Virus record (IMG/VR): IMGVR_UViG_3300032073_004165
Location: 1 to 29,160 of that record
Strand: one strand, 5' to 3'
Length of the DNA stretch: 29,160 nucleotides
Source: a virus
This document shows positions 15,147-23,144 of the stretch, piece by piece. The notes under the pieces are model-generated. The model saw only the letters and a program-made list of their open reading frames with translations, was not told the origin of the DNA and did not search any database. The position numbers were made by a program, and so were the translations under genes. The number at the start of each line of letters is the position of its first letter. The first letter of the stretch is position 1.

Positions 15147-15779
15147 TTACCAAGCACGACAAGACCAATATCTTGCCTTCCAGCGTGGGCCGGGATTATC
15201 GCAATTATGTCTAGCCCTAAAGCTCTTTCTTCGTTTGGGGCTATCTTTCTTGATCTCCATATTTGGATCGCCAAAGTTTACTTTTACTACATTGCCTTTG
15301 TCGTTTTTGACATAGACAGAGGATTTCTTTGGGCCATCTGGAGTTCTAAAGGGTTTCCCCAGTTTGACTTTTCTTCCTTGATATTCTGCACCTTGAGCAG
15401 GAATCAAAGTTCTTCCGTCTTTCTTGTAGATACCTTTTCTTTCATATTCATAGACCTGTCCCGTCTTAGGATCTTTATACTTATATTTATTTTGTGCCTT
15501 TTTCCAAGATTCTGGATCTGGCCTATCGGGATCGCCTTTCTTGGCGGGCTTGTAGTTTTTGCCCTCGCGGTCCTTCTTTTTACGAATATTCTCCCATAGT
15601 CCCGGTTTAGCCACAGAAAGATCAATCTCTTCTACTTCGGATTCTTCATAATAAACTTCGTCCGCAGAGATATAATCTTCCTCTTCTGGTATGATGTAAT
15701 TATCCGCAGTAAGCTCTTCTTCCGAACCGTATGACTCAAAGTAAAACTCGTCATCGGCTTCCTTTATGTAGTCAGGCAT
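15147..15779 (-). CDS. Phage protein with FRARHxC...ARYWSC C-terminal signature
   Basis: This is a 210-residue protein with a strongly acidic first 55 residues (many E, D and Y) and a basic lysine-rich remainder. GLWENIRKKKDREGKNYKPA is at 60-79. The C-terminus has a compact signature of FRARHNC (187-193) and ARYWSC (202-207), two cysteines framed by aromatic and basic residues. I associate this ending with uncharacterised proteins of large marine phages, sometimes near head-assembly genes, but cannot assign a function. A ribosome site AGGGGAAAG precedes the ATG. It is the last gene before the polymerase promoter. Confidence 0.65.
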   Translation of the reverse strand: MPDYIKEADDEFYFESYGSEEELTADNYIIPEEEDYISADEVYYEESEVEEIDLSVAKPGLWENIRKKKDREGKNYKPAKKGDPDRPDPESWKKAQNKYKYKDPKTGQVYEYERKGIYKKDGRTLIPAQGAEYQGRKVKLGKPFRTPDGPKKSSVYVKNDKGNVVKVNFGDPNMEIKKDSPKRRKSFRARHNCDNPGPRWKARYWSCRAW

Positions 15780-15788
15780 TTCTTTCCC

Positions 15789-16454
15789 CTAAAAGTTTGG
15801 TAGTTCTGGAAATAATCTATATCTAATGTCTTCCCATAAAGCTCCGGTTATAATCATTGAAGCTTCATTGTCGGACGGGTAATGCACACCCATTAACATC
15901 CTAGCCATACCCGCCATTTGAATCTTGTCAAAAAAATGCTCTGAGAACTGTGGATACTTAGCTGCTAATATATACGCTGATAAAGCTGCGTAGGAAGTGT
16001 GGCCAGATGGATAAGCTGGTGTTTGTGCTGTTTTTGAATCTCTTACTTTTATTTTTAGACCGTACTTATCCGCTAACTGGTAAGGTCTAGGTCTGTTGTG
16101 TATTTGTTTTAAGTTCATAATCACTGGACGTATGAGTCTCCAAGACTTTTTGAATATGTCCTTTGGAAATTCTATATTCAAATGTTTAAGAGTCTTGTGA
16201 AAAAGAGCATTAGGATCTTCGTCTACTAATTTTATTAGATCAAGTTGAGAATTGGAAACGCTCTTTGTTAGCTCCGAAAGGTATATCAACTCTCTTTTTG
16301 TTGTCTCACTGTCGTTCTGGGGCGGATCTGGCAATACGTCATCCCAACCAATAGTTATCGTATCTGAAACCTTGACGGTCTTGGGTTTGTCTGTATATTT
16401 AATATTCTTTATCTGTTCAGACAAAAATTTATCTGCACCAATTATGTAGCTCAT
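15789..16454 (-). CDS. PAP2-family phosphatase (acid phosphatase / haloperoxidase superfamily)
   Basis: This 221-residue protein has all three phosphatase motifs: K-x6-RP at K116-P124 (KQIHNRPRP), PSGH at 149-152, and R185-x5-H191-x3-D195 (RMLMGVHYPSD). H191 would be the nucleophile and H152 the acid. No membrane helices or clear signal peptide are visible, so it resembles soluble class A acid phosphatases more than lipid phosphatases. Possible roles are phosphate release from small phosphoesters or removal of phosphate from undecaprenyl-type carriers; the sequence does not decide. Its start overlaps the CPLC protein stop by ATGA. Confidence 0.88.
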   Translation of the reverse strand: MSYIIGADKFLSEQIKNIKYTDKPKTVKVSDTITIGWDDVLPDPPQNDSETTKRELIYLSELTKSVSNSQLDLIKLVDEDPNALFHKTLKHLNIEFPKDIFKKSWRLIRPVIMNLKQIHNRPRPYQLADKYGLKIKVRDSKTAQTPAYPSGHTSYAALSAYILAAKYPQFSEHFFDKIQMAGMARMLMGVHYPSDNEASMIITGALWEDIRYRLFPELPNF

Positions 16455-16738
16455 TTATTCACCAGTTTTGAGTCTTGTCTAATTTTATCACAAAGTGGGC
16501 ACAGCATTTGCTCTCCGGGTTTGTGCATATCTCTATCGTGATGAATCATTAGTATGCCTTGAAGTATTTGCGTATCTCTCATCATCGAATGATCTTGTAA
16601 AGTCTTTATACCGTTGTTCGGGTCTGGGGCTATGATTACGTTTGGCTCCTTAAGCTCCCTAAACATATAAGCACTAAAACCTAAATTGCATAAACTCACT
16701 GCAAACAGCACGTATGCTGCACACTTGAAAAATCTCAT
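16451..16738 (-). CDS. Small membrane-anchored protein with CPLC motif
   Basis: This 95-residue protein begins with a basic residue and a hydrophobic segment (about 5-26), a signal anchor or signal peptide. It is followed by a soluble part with several histidines and methionines (MIHHDRDMH, 64-72) and a C-terminal CPLC (80-83). The His/Met/Cys content suggests metal binding or a thiol-redox site, but no family is recognised. It is coupled by ATGA to the PAP2 phosphatase, so a joint function in the envelope is possible. Confidence 0.55.
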   Translation of the reverse strand: MRFFKCAAYVLFAVSLCNLGFSAYMFRELKEPNVIIAPDPNNGIKTLQDHSMMRDTQILQGILMIHHDRDMHKPGEQMLCPLCDKIRQDSKLVNK

Positions 16739-16749
16739 TTTGACACCTG

Positions 16750-17964
16750 TTAGGAAAATAGTTCAGAAATTACTTTTCCTGAGTTAGCTATTTTCATAGG
16801 TCGTCCACTATTACTTGTGTAAGTAGTTTGTAACGAAATGCCAAGAGCCTTACAAATTGAGGCCATGACATCTTGGGAGGAATAAGGTTCTGTCTCCACC
16901 CGTGTACCATCTTTATTAGTTGCACCAACAGCTATGCCGCCATTCATACCAGCACCGCCCACGACCACACTCCAGCTTCTTGCCCAGTGATCTCGACCAG
17001 CGTTTTGATTAATACGTGGAGTTCTACTAAATTCGCCCATCCATATGATAGCTGTATCCTCCAATAGTCCTCTTTGCTCTAAATCCTCTACTAATGCACT
17101 CATACCCTGATCTAGCATTGGTAACTTTGTATCTCTTAATGTTGGGAATATGTTTTGATGGTTGTCCCAACCGCCTAGTCCAACCTCTATAAACGGCACA
17201 CCAACCTCTACTAAACGTCTAGCCATTAGGCATCCTTTGCCAAAGCTATTGTCTCCGTATCTTTCTTTAACGTTCTCTGGCTCGCCTTCAACTTTCATAG
17301 CATCCATTTCAGAACTTGTCAAGACATTAAATGTCTTACGTAGAACTTTCTGGTGTTCTTTTGCTAAGGCTCCTCTGCTGCTATTTATAAAGTTGGTTTC
17401 TATTATATCTAGTGCCTGTGCTCTCTGGTAAAATCTTTGATCTATTTTCATATTTAGATTTCTAATTCTACCGTCGCTGTTTACAACAAACGGTGAATAC
17501 TCTGCACCCAAGAATCCAGCACCAGCACTAGGGCCGTTTACAGACACAAATTGAGGTATCATAAGTTCTGGCTTTTCAAGTTCCTTAGATAATACGGAGC
17601 CATAACTAGGATGAACCATGTTTGGGTTTGGTACGTAGCCTGTGTGCATGTAGTAGCGACCACGCATGTGGTCAGCTTCACGGGTGCTCATGCTGCGAAC
17701 AATCGCCATGTTGTGCATCTGCTTTGCCATTAGTGGCATATGCTCAGAAATCTCAACGTCGCCGGTAGTTGATATTGGCTTGAATGGCCCGCCGGTTGGA
17801 GCATCAGGTTTTAAATCCCATATATCCATAGTGGACGGTCCACCGCCCATCCATAATAGGATGGCCGATTTTCCGTTTTTCTTTAGCTGCTGCTCGTTCG
17901 CCTTTAGTGTTTGTGTCAGAGCAGCAACTCCCGCTAGGGATGATAAAAATTGTCTTCTTTTCAT
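16750..17964 (-). CDS. DUF1501 protein with Tat-type signal
   Basis: This is a 404-residue protein. The ATG at 17964 is chosen because it gives the twin-arginine signal MKRRQFLSSLAG and follows the preceding stop by one base (TGATATG). DUF1501 marks are WMGGGPSTMDIWD (38-50), GGWDNH (264-269), EFSRTPRINQNAGRDHW (311-327) and a late GRPMK. DUF1501 belongs to the alkaline phosphatase/sulfatase clan and is abundant in Planctomycetota, generally exported. Substrate is unknown even in hosts. It is unrelated in detail to the second copy at 18539-19801 beyond the core motifs, so this is not a recent duplication. Finding it between phage replication genes is unusual. Confidence 0.9.
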   Translation of the reverse strand: MKRRQFLSSLAGVAALTQTLKANEQQLKKNGKSAILLWMGGGPSTMDIWDLKPDAPTGGPFKPISTTGDVEISEHMPLMAKQMHNMAIVRSMSTREADHMRGRYYMHTGYVPNPNMVHPSYGSVLSKELEKPELMIPQFVSVNGPSAGAGFLGAEYSPFVVNSDGRIRNLNMKIDQRFYQRAQALDIIETNFINSSRGALAKEHQKVLRKTFNVLTSSEMDAMKVEGEPENVKERYGDNSFGKGCLMARRLVEVGVPFIEVGLGGWDNHQNIFPTLRDTKLPMLDQGMSALVEDLEQRGLLEDTAIIWMGEFSRTPRINQNAGRDHWARSWSVVVGGAGMNGGIAVGATNKDGTRVETEPYSSQDVMASICKALGISLQTTYTSNSGRPMKIANSGKVISELFS

Positions 17965-17965
17965 A

Positions 17966-18340
17966 TCAAAACCTAAAGTGAAAGAATAATCCGCTAAACG
18001 GCGAGGGGTAAACAGGAACGGGTTGTGGCTGAATAATAACCGGAGGACCATAATAATGATGAATTACTGGTGGTCTATACATCCTGTACTGATAGGGAAG
18101 AACATACGGCCTGCCAATTATAATACTTCCATGCCTGTAGTTATGGCTGGGTCTAACCTGTTGTTGCTGAGGTCTTTGCCATTCCTGCTTCCCGAATCCG
18201 GCGGGTCTCTGTGGTTGCGGTCTCGTAAAGTCTCTAGGAACACTCTTTACAACCGGAGGTTTAATAACTTTACGCTCAGGTTGCTGTGCTTCAGCCGACA
18301 GCGGAGTAAGCAAGAAACATAGTAATGCTAAGTATTTCAT
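17966..18340 (-). CDS. Secreted proline/tyrosine-rich protein
   Basis: This is a 124-residue protein. The ATG at 18340 has AAGGAG seven bases upstream and gives a clear signal peptide, MKYLALLCFLLTPLSAEA, with AEA as the cleavage site. Longer readings run through the cysteine-rich gene in another frame and are rejected. The mature chain is rich in P, Q, Y, H and R, with a QEWQRPQQQQVRP stretch and a PPVIHHYYGPPVII block (90-103), ending in aromatic FHFRF. This composition suggests an extended, low-complexity exported protein, perhaps surface or periplasmic. No family is recognised. Confidence 0.7.
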   Translation of the reverse strand: MKYLALLCFLLTPLSAEAQQPERKVIKPPVVKSVPRDFTRPQPQRPAGFGKQEWQRPQQQQVRPSHNYRHGSIIIGRPYVLPYQYRMYRPPVIHHYYGPPVIIQPQPVPVYPSPFSGLFFHFRF

Positions 18341-18350
18341 TTTAATCTCC

Positions 18351-18539
18351 TTACGCACAATCAGGACAAGAACATTGGTCTTCACAGTTACAGTCTGATT
18401 TAATACATGGGCAGTCATCTTTACATATTTCGCAAACCATATCTGGCTCCTTGTTGAACATATTTTTAATTTCATCTTTGTTAATTAAGCAAATAGCGGC
18501 TACGATTATAACTGCTAAAAATGGTATCTTAAGTTTCAT
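18351..18539 (-). CDS. Membrane-anchored cysteine-rich mini-protein (metallothionein-like)
   Basis: This is a 62-residue protein. A hydrophobic segment (about 5-19) is followed by a linker and then nine cysteines in residues 36-61, arranged CxxC (36/39), CxC (43/45), CxC (50/52), CxC (56/58) and C61, with many D and E between. Metallothioneins use this CxC/CxxC pattern to bind metal clusters. Here it is anchored or exported, which they are not, so a metal-capture or disulfide-rich role is inferred. The start overlaps the DUF1501 stop (TAATG) and GGGAG lies seven bases upstream, so it is a real gene despite its length. Confidence 0.7.
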   Translation of the reverse strand: MKLKIPFLAVIIVAAICLINKDEIKNMFNKEPDMVCEICKDDCPCIKSDCNCEDQCSCPDCA

Positions 18540-19801
18540 TAGCCTACTCCCACATTAATATCTGTTAGAATGTTTTTCTCTTCGTTTGTCGTTACTGGCA
18601 TGGGTCTACCTTGGATTCCCATCCAAGTGTTATTTCTCTGCACACCCACATGGTTCAAAACAGTCCATCTCAAATCTGCTGGGCCACACTCGCCGTCTTC
18701 TGGTACTTCTGCGTTAGCATTAGAAGTTCCGATTACACGACCTGTATCGTAGCCTCCACCGGCAAACATCAAAGGGACACTACCACTCCAGTGGTCACGC
18801 CCAGCATTCCCATTAATTTTAGGTGTTCTACCAAATTCTGTAGCAACAACAAGAAGCGTTTTATCAAATAACTCTCTAGCTTCTAGCTCGTCCATTAATA
18901 GGCCAATATATCTGTCTAATGTTACCTGACGGGTATTGAGGGCGTTGACAATACCGTTGTGCATATCCCAGCCGCCATATTGAATATTTACAAACTTAGC
19001 ACCGTTCTGTATGGCTCTAACTGCGGATAAGGCATCCTTGCCTAGTTGATCGTCCTTAAACGTTTCGTACTTTGCGTCTTCTTCTATTCTGAAGGTTTCA
19101 GCGGCCTTGCCCGTAATAGCAGTTACGGCCTGACTTTGGAATTCGCTCCAGCCCTTACCCTGCTCTTTGATGCGTGAATGTTTCTCTACAAGGTCTAGTA
19201 AAGATTTTCTAGCTAGAAATTTATCTTTTTCCATCTTTAACTGCAAATCGCCAACACCTTCTTTGCTAGCCTCGTAGCCCATATATTTTTGCCCCATCCA
19301 AGCAGAGCCATCACCTTCTATCTTGTTCATCTTGATATAGGTGGGAAGACCGTGTGGGTGAGACACTGGACCGTAATAACCAGCCACCATAGCTCCATAA
19401 CTAGGGTAGTTCTGTGAGCTTCCACCTTGATTTCTTTCTCCGCCAACAACCCAATGAGTAGCGGTCTGATGGTTAGAGTCTTTATGGGCAAAGCTTCTGA
19501 CGATATTCACCTTGTCAGATCTTTTTGCTATTTCTTTGAAGAGACCACCTATCTTGACTGTAGGTATCTTTGTTTCAACAAAACCTGTTGCAGAGCGTCT
19601 TTCAACAGGAGCATAAGGGATAGGGTTAAACGTCTCTATATGCGTAGCTCCACCGCCTAGCCATAGAAAAATCACGCTTTTCTCGTTTTTAGTTATTCTG
19701 GGGGAGTACTCATCAGCATATGAGATACCAACATTGTTGGAGGCTAAGTAAGCTCCACCAAGAAAACTAGTGCCGTAAGTTAGGAAATCTCGTCTCTTCA
19801 T
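18539..19801 (-). CDS. DUF1501 protein with Tat-type signal
   Basis: This 420-residue protein begins MKRRDFLTYGTSFLGG, a twin-arginine signal. Core marks are WLGGGATHIETFNP (47-60), GGWDMHN (276-282), TEFGRTPKINGNAGRDHW (321-338) and a late GRPMP. Its first motif differs from the other DUF1501 copy (ETFN where that copy has DIWD), so metal binding or substrate may differ. DUF1501 proteins are exported enzymes of unknown substrate in the alkaline phosphatase/sulfatase clan. It heads the exported block and is likely cotranscribed with the RecB-like gene, ending 26 bases upstream. Confidence 0.9.
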   Translation of the reverse strand: MKRRDFLTYGTSFLGGAYLASNNVGISYADEYSPRITKNEKSVIFLWLGGGATHIETFNPIPYAPVERRSATGFVETKIPTVKIGGLFKEIAKRSDKVNIVRSFAHKDSNHQTATHWVVGGERNQGGSSQNYPSYGAMVAGYYGPVSHPHGLPTYIKMNKIEGDGSAWMGQKYMGYEASKEGVGDLQLKMEKDKFLARKSLLDLVEKHSRIKEQGKGWSEFQSQAVTAITGKAAETFRIEEDAKYETFKDDQLGKDALSAVRAIQNGAKFVNIQYGGWDMHNGIVNALNTRQVTLDRYIGLLMDELEARELFDKTLLVVATEFGRTPKINGNAGRDHWSGSVPLMFAGGGYDTGRVIGTSNANAEVPEDGECGPADLRWTVLNHVGVQRNNTWMGIQGRPMPVTTNEEKNILTDINVGVG

Positions 19802-19826
19802 TGTTCTTCTATTTATTCTCCGTTTA

Positions 19827-20864
19827 TTACCCCGGTGCTTCGTAAAATCCTATATTAAACCCTTCTCTTGTACACTCATCAACGGTTTTCTCCATACCGT
19901 GTTTTTTTAAGTGCCTCTCTATATGTATACACATTTTTTCATCAGTTCCCGGCCAATTGTTCTTGGCAAAGTGACAAAGATATTTACATTTCCAATGTTT
20001 TCTCGTATGATCTAGCAGTTTAGGGTTGACATTCTGTCTAATTTCTTCAACCCTAGCTCTTAACATTTCAAGAAAGCGTTTTTCATCGCTTTTGTCAAAC
20101 ATTAAAGAAAATGGCTTTGGATCTGGCTCTCCGTCCTTATCTTTATAAAAGAAAATGCTCATAATCCTGTTTGGATATTCTGGATAAAGTTTTGATATAG
20201 CATAAAAATAAAGTAATAACTGTGCGTCATTCTCTAGTTTTTTGTAATCCTTTTCTTCACCAGTTGCCCAATCCATGCGACGACCGCTTTTCCAGTCAAT
20301 TACTTCTATAGTATCTTCGTTTAGTAGGGTTACTAGGTCTATTGTACCCTTTATCGCTAACTGCCCCTGAACCTTTTCCCCGTTTACTTCATATTCAAAC
20401 TTAGCCCAATCCTCTTCAATTGGAATATCAAAGTGCGGCTCTGGGTGGTGTATGTTTCTTAATCTAGGGTCAAACATCCCGTCGCTATGAGTTAAAAAAG
20501 TCCAAACTGTCTCAGATACAGCTTTTCTGTCTGCGGGATAAAATTTATGTTTTGAATTTTTAGCATAACAGTCAATAGAAATATCTATAAGTTTATCAAC
20601 AAAATCATCTGTATATAACTCATCTTTATGAATTCTTATCTTTCCCGCCGCATCATCATCAACAACCAAATACTTTTTTCTTGAGTTGTCTTGTTGGAAC
20701 TTTTTAAGACCAGCTAATATTTCCATAGCCTTGTGTGCCATAGTTCCCATATCTGCCTTTTTTCCACTGTCAGATTGATGACCTAATACATAAGTAATAA
20801 AATACTGCATCTCGCAGAAAGAATAGTTATTATAACTTGAACTTCTAACGTAAGTAACTAACAT
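19827..20864 (-). CDS. RecB/Cas4-like PD-(D/E)XK nuclease with four-cysteine set
   Basis: This is a 345-residue protein. It has GTMAHKAMEIL (H44), GTIDLV (D176) and EVIDWKSG (D190 and K192, the PD-(D/E)XK core), then QLLLYFYA (Q215, Y219), the QxxxY that marks RecB-type nucleases. C17 in SYNNYSFCEMQYF and a C-terminal set C293, C297 and C312 match the placement of the Fe-S cluster cysteines in AddB and Cas4. It may be a 5'-3' exonuclease processing ends for the RecA-like protein. It overlaps dNMP kinase by TAATG with AAGGAG upstream. The nuclease call is strong; the Fe-S cluster is inferred. Confidence 0.9.
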   Translation of the reverse strand: MLVTYVRSSSYNNYSFCEMQYFITYVLGHQSDSGKKADMGTMAHKAMEILAGLKKFQQDNSRKKYLVVDDDAAGKIRIHKDELYTDDFVDKLIDISIDCYAKNSKHKFYPADRKAVSETVWTFLTHSDGMFDPRLRNIHHPEPHFDIPIEEDWAKFEYEVNGEKVQGQLAIKGTIDLVTLLNEDTIEVIDWKSGRRMDWATGEEKDYKKLENDAQLLLYFYAISKLYPEYPNRIMSIFFYKDKDGEPDPKPFSLMFDKSDEKRFLEMLRARVEEIRQNVNPKLLDHTRKHWKCKYLCHFAKNNWPGTDEKMCIHIERHLKKHGMEKTVDECTREGFNIGFYEAPG

Positions 20865-21673
20865 TAGTTCTCCTTTAGGTGTCGATAAAATTTACTGACC
20901 TTCACCATGAGGGCATCTATGCTTTCTACTTGGTTATCTATAAAATCTGTGAAGGGATAACTATCCAAAGCTACTTCGCTAGAATGATTATCATCAAAAA
21001 CTTGTCTTGTTAAACGAACGACTCTTCCGCCAGCCTCTTCTATAGCCTTGGCTTCATTGGGAAACCTTACGTCGGCAATTATGGCGAGTTGCGACTGCTC
21101 TTGCTGTATTTTTTTAATGCATGATTTTACCCAGATAGGTTCAAACATCTTACGGCAAACATCCGTACCAAAGAACTGCATGAACTCACGAGCGGTCATT
21201 GGGCCTTCATTCAATTTAATATCAAAATCTTCTGGCTCTTGATTGTATCCAGCAAGAACGCCGCCTTGCCTCATTGACCATTCAGTTGGGGTCATCACCC
21301 CCGGCATGTTCTCCCACAGCAAATGACTTTGGGGTTGATTCTTTTGGTCATCAGTTCCCCAGACGCACTCGTGGGGCATGTCAAAAAGATTTGTACATAT
21401 CCATTTTAGGTAATCTGCGAAGCTGTACAGCTTTACATATGGCCACATATTATTTTCTGCATAGGCTGTGAAGTCTTCGTCGTTCCTAGTTACATCAAAC
21501 TCCCCCCATCCAGCAGTGCCATTAGAATTTTCCGTCAATATTACTAATTCGCCTGAAGAGCCAATGTTCCAATCTTTGATTAGACCCTTTTCTTTTAAAA
21601 CTATTCCGTGTAAAATGTTTGCAGTGGTATTTTTACCAGCTTGCTTCCGTCCCGATATTCCTATTATTTTCAT
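20864..21673 (-). CDS. Deoxynucleoside monophosphate kinase (T4 gp1-like)
   Basis: This is a 269-residue protein with the P-loop GRKQAGKNT (8-16). LYSFADYLKWICTNLFDMP is a typical dNMP kinase segment, MTAREFMQFFGTDVCRKMF binds the acceptor region, and IIADVRFPNEAKAIEEAGG is near the end of the fold. The enzyme would phosphorylate dNMPs from host DNA breakdown to dNDPs for phage DNA synthesis. The length fits the phage family. It is coupled by TAATG to both neighbours. Confidence 0.88.
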   Translation of the reverse strand: MKIIGISGRKQAGKNTTANILHGIVLKEKGLIKDWNIGSSGELVILTENSNGTAGWGEFDVTRNDEDFTAYAENNMWPYVKLYSFADYLKWICTNLFDMPHECVWGTDDQKNQPQSHLLWENMPGVMTPTEWSMRQGGVLAGYNQEPEDFDIKLNEGPMTAREFMQFFGTDVCRKMFEPIWVKSCIKKIQQEQSQLAIIADVRFPNEAKAIEEAGGRVVRLTRQVFDDNHSSEVALDSYPFTDFIDNQVESIDALMVKVSKFYRHLKEN

Positions 21674-22713
21674 TAAAAGTATCCTTTGAGGTCTTCCAGT
21701 ATATCTTTCTTTATTTTTTCTAAAAACATATTCCCTAAATCTTTTGTGTGCATCTTTGGGAATACTAACTTGAATAGTCTCGACATCTCTCTCTTTATTT
21801 TTATTTTAGACTCTCTTCCTGCCTGATCATTATCTGTAAGTACAACCAACCTAGTTATTCCTGAGTTGAGTAGTAATCGTTTTTGCTGCTTGGATATATC
21901 CTTACCAAACAATCCAACAACATTATCAACACCAGCTTCGTAAAGCTTCCATACATCTCCTTGTCCCTCTACCAAAAACAAGCAGTTTACTTTCTGTGCT
22001 TTTTCGATTGCGTTATCATAATTGTATAAGTAATCAGTTTTTCTAAACCCATCAGAGAATAGATACTTTGGTTGTACCCACTCTTTAGTTGATCTAGCTA
22101 TAAACCCGACTGTATCTCCCCTGTATGTTATGGGTATTATAGATCTATTTCTCATGACTAGAGAATCGCTATCTTTCACGTCAAAAAAGGAAAGAGTCCC
22201 CTTTTTAAAACCTCTGCTTTCAAAATATGGAGATCCGTCCAACATCTTTGCTGGAAAGGGGCCAATAAAAACTTCTTGGGACTTTGCCTTGTTTTGTTCT
22301 TTCGTTCTAAACCTATTAACGAGGGTGTTAAAATCTCCATGCGGAACCTGTGTCGTTTGCTGTTTAAACCCCTTGGCTCCATCGACCTCATAAACCTTAC
22401 ATACATGCCTCAGTGCGTCAGAAAATGAGTCCGTATCTAAGACCCCTTTTATAAAGCCCCAGATATCAGAACTGAGATTTTCATGACAGCCACGAGTCCA
22501 ACATCTCCACATTTGTTTTTCTATAGAAAAGGATAATCCATTTGGGTTATCACTGCCTTCGTGGATGGGGCATTTCATAAATATGTTGTCACCATCTCTA
22601 CGATAATCCAAGTCAAAACTGTCTAAAAGTTTATCCAAATCATTAAATATGATTTCCCTTACTTTGTCTAGGTCTAGTGTTGGTTTGTTTTTACGTACTG
22701 CCTTGCTACACAT
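21673..22713 (-). CDS. dnaG: DnaG-like DNA primase (zinc finger plus Toprim)
   Basis: This is a 346-residue protein. An N-terminal zinc finger uses C48, H51, C71 and C76 (CPIH and CWTRGC). The Toprim domain has FLVEGQGDVWKLYEAG (E249) and VVLTDNDQAGR (D294, D296), the catalytic acids for RNA primer synthesis. It is shorter than bacterial DnaG and lacks the helicase-binding C-domain, as in other phage primases. The start overlaps the acetyltransferase by 40 bases, supported by GGGAG ten bases upstream. It acts with the DnaB-like helicase at 24394-25845. Confidence 0.92.
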   Translation of the reverse strand: MCSKAVRKNKPTLDLDKVREIIFNDLDKLLDSFDLDYRRDGDNIFMKCPIHEGSDNPNGLSFSIEKQMWRCWTRGCHENLSSDIWGFIKGVLDTDSFSDALRHVCKVYEVDGAKGFKQQTTQVPHGDFNTLVNRFRTKEQNKAKSQEVFIGPFPAKMLDGSPYFESRGFKKGTLSFFDVKDSDSLVMRNRSIIPITYRGDTVGFIARSTKEWVQPKYLFSDGFRKTDYLYNYDNAIEKAQKVNCLFLVEGQGDVWKLYEAGVDNVVGLFGKDISKQQKRLLLNSGITRLVVLTDNDQAGRESKIKIKREMSRLFKLVFPKMHTKDLGNMFLEKIKKDILEDLKGYF

Positions 22714-23144
22714 GTGCAGTTACTCCCACAGTATTTACATTGACTTCTAGTATTATTATAGTATTCACCTAGCTCTTTATGCAACTTAAAACCGAAATTT
22801 TCTAGATTTCTACATGACATACATGTGCCGTCAGGTCTAACCCAAGCATAGGAAAAAACTTTATCGCAGTCACCTAGGTACTCTAGTCTTTTTTTAGTTA
22901 GCTCTTTTCCAATCCCTTGACCACGGCAATCTGGGTGAACTACTATACATCTAAGCATACAGTCTGACACCGCCGCCCATCCGACAACTTTGTTCCCATG
23001 TAATGCCACCCATGCACATTCAATCTCTTCTAAATGATTTCTAAAATATCCATTGGCGAACGCATTGTCTACAAGTCTAGTGGCTTCAAGCAACTGGCCG
23101 TATCCAAATATCGGACTAGGTAATGCTATATATTTATACTTCAT
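22674..23144 (-). CDS. GNAT-family N-acetyltransferase with cysteine-rich tail
   Basis: This 156-residue protein, starting at the ATG at 23144, has the acetyl-CoA-binding motif CIVVHPDCRGQGIGKEL (66-82) and a NLENFGFKLHKELGEYY segment, the usual end of GNAT domains. It adds CMSC (108-111) and a tail CKYCGSNCTC (136-145), probably a zinc site. A longer start (23222) would add 26 residues without a ribosome site and overlap the membrane gene. The target is unknown; it could modify a protein or small molecule, or act as an antitoxin-like defence-related enzyme. Confidence 0.82.
   Translation of the reverse strand: MKYKYIALPSPIFGYGQLLEATRLVDNAFANGYFRNHLEEIECAWVALHGNKVVGWAAVSDCMLRCIVVHPDCRGQGIGKELTKKRLEYLGDCDKVFSYAWVRPDGTCMSCRNLENFGFKLHKELGEYYNNTRSQCKYCGSNCTCVARQYVKTNQH

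Noticed and set aside
15138-15599. Plus-strand open frame of 153 codons opposite the acidic-basic protein
   Set aside because: It is antisense to a gene with a strong ribosome site and a recognisable C-terminal signature. Its product is hydrophobic low-complexity of the kind produced by reversing a charged gene, and no plus-strand gene occurs elsewhere.
18411-18450. A TATGGTTTG and TATGTAA stretch resembling the ssb promoter
   Set aside because: It is inside the cysteine-rich gene, the spacing does not fit, and the -35 is missing.
17966-18475. A longer reading of the Pro/Tyr-rich gene starting at 18475
   Set aside because: It runs through the cysteine-rich gene in another frame. The ATG at 18340 has AAGGAG and a clear signal peptide.
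15789-19801. The window as a planctomycete chromosome because of DUF1501
   Set aside because: The flanking genes on both sides are phage replication genes read in the same coupled operon, and no cellular housekeeping genes are present.
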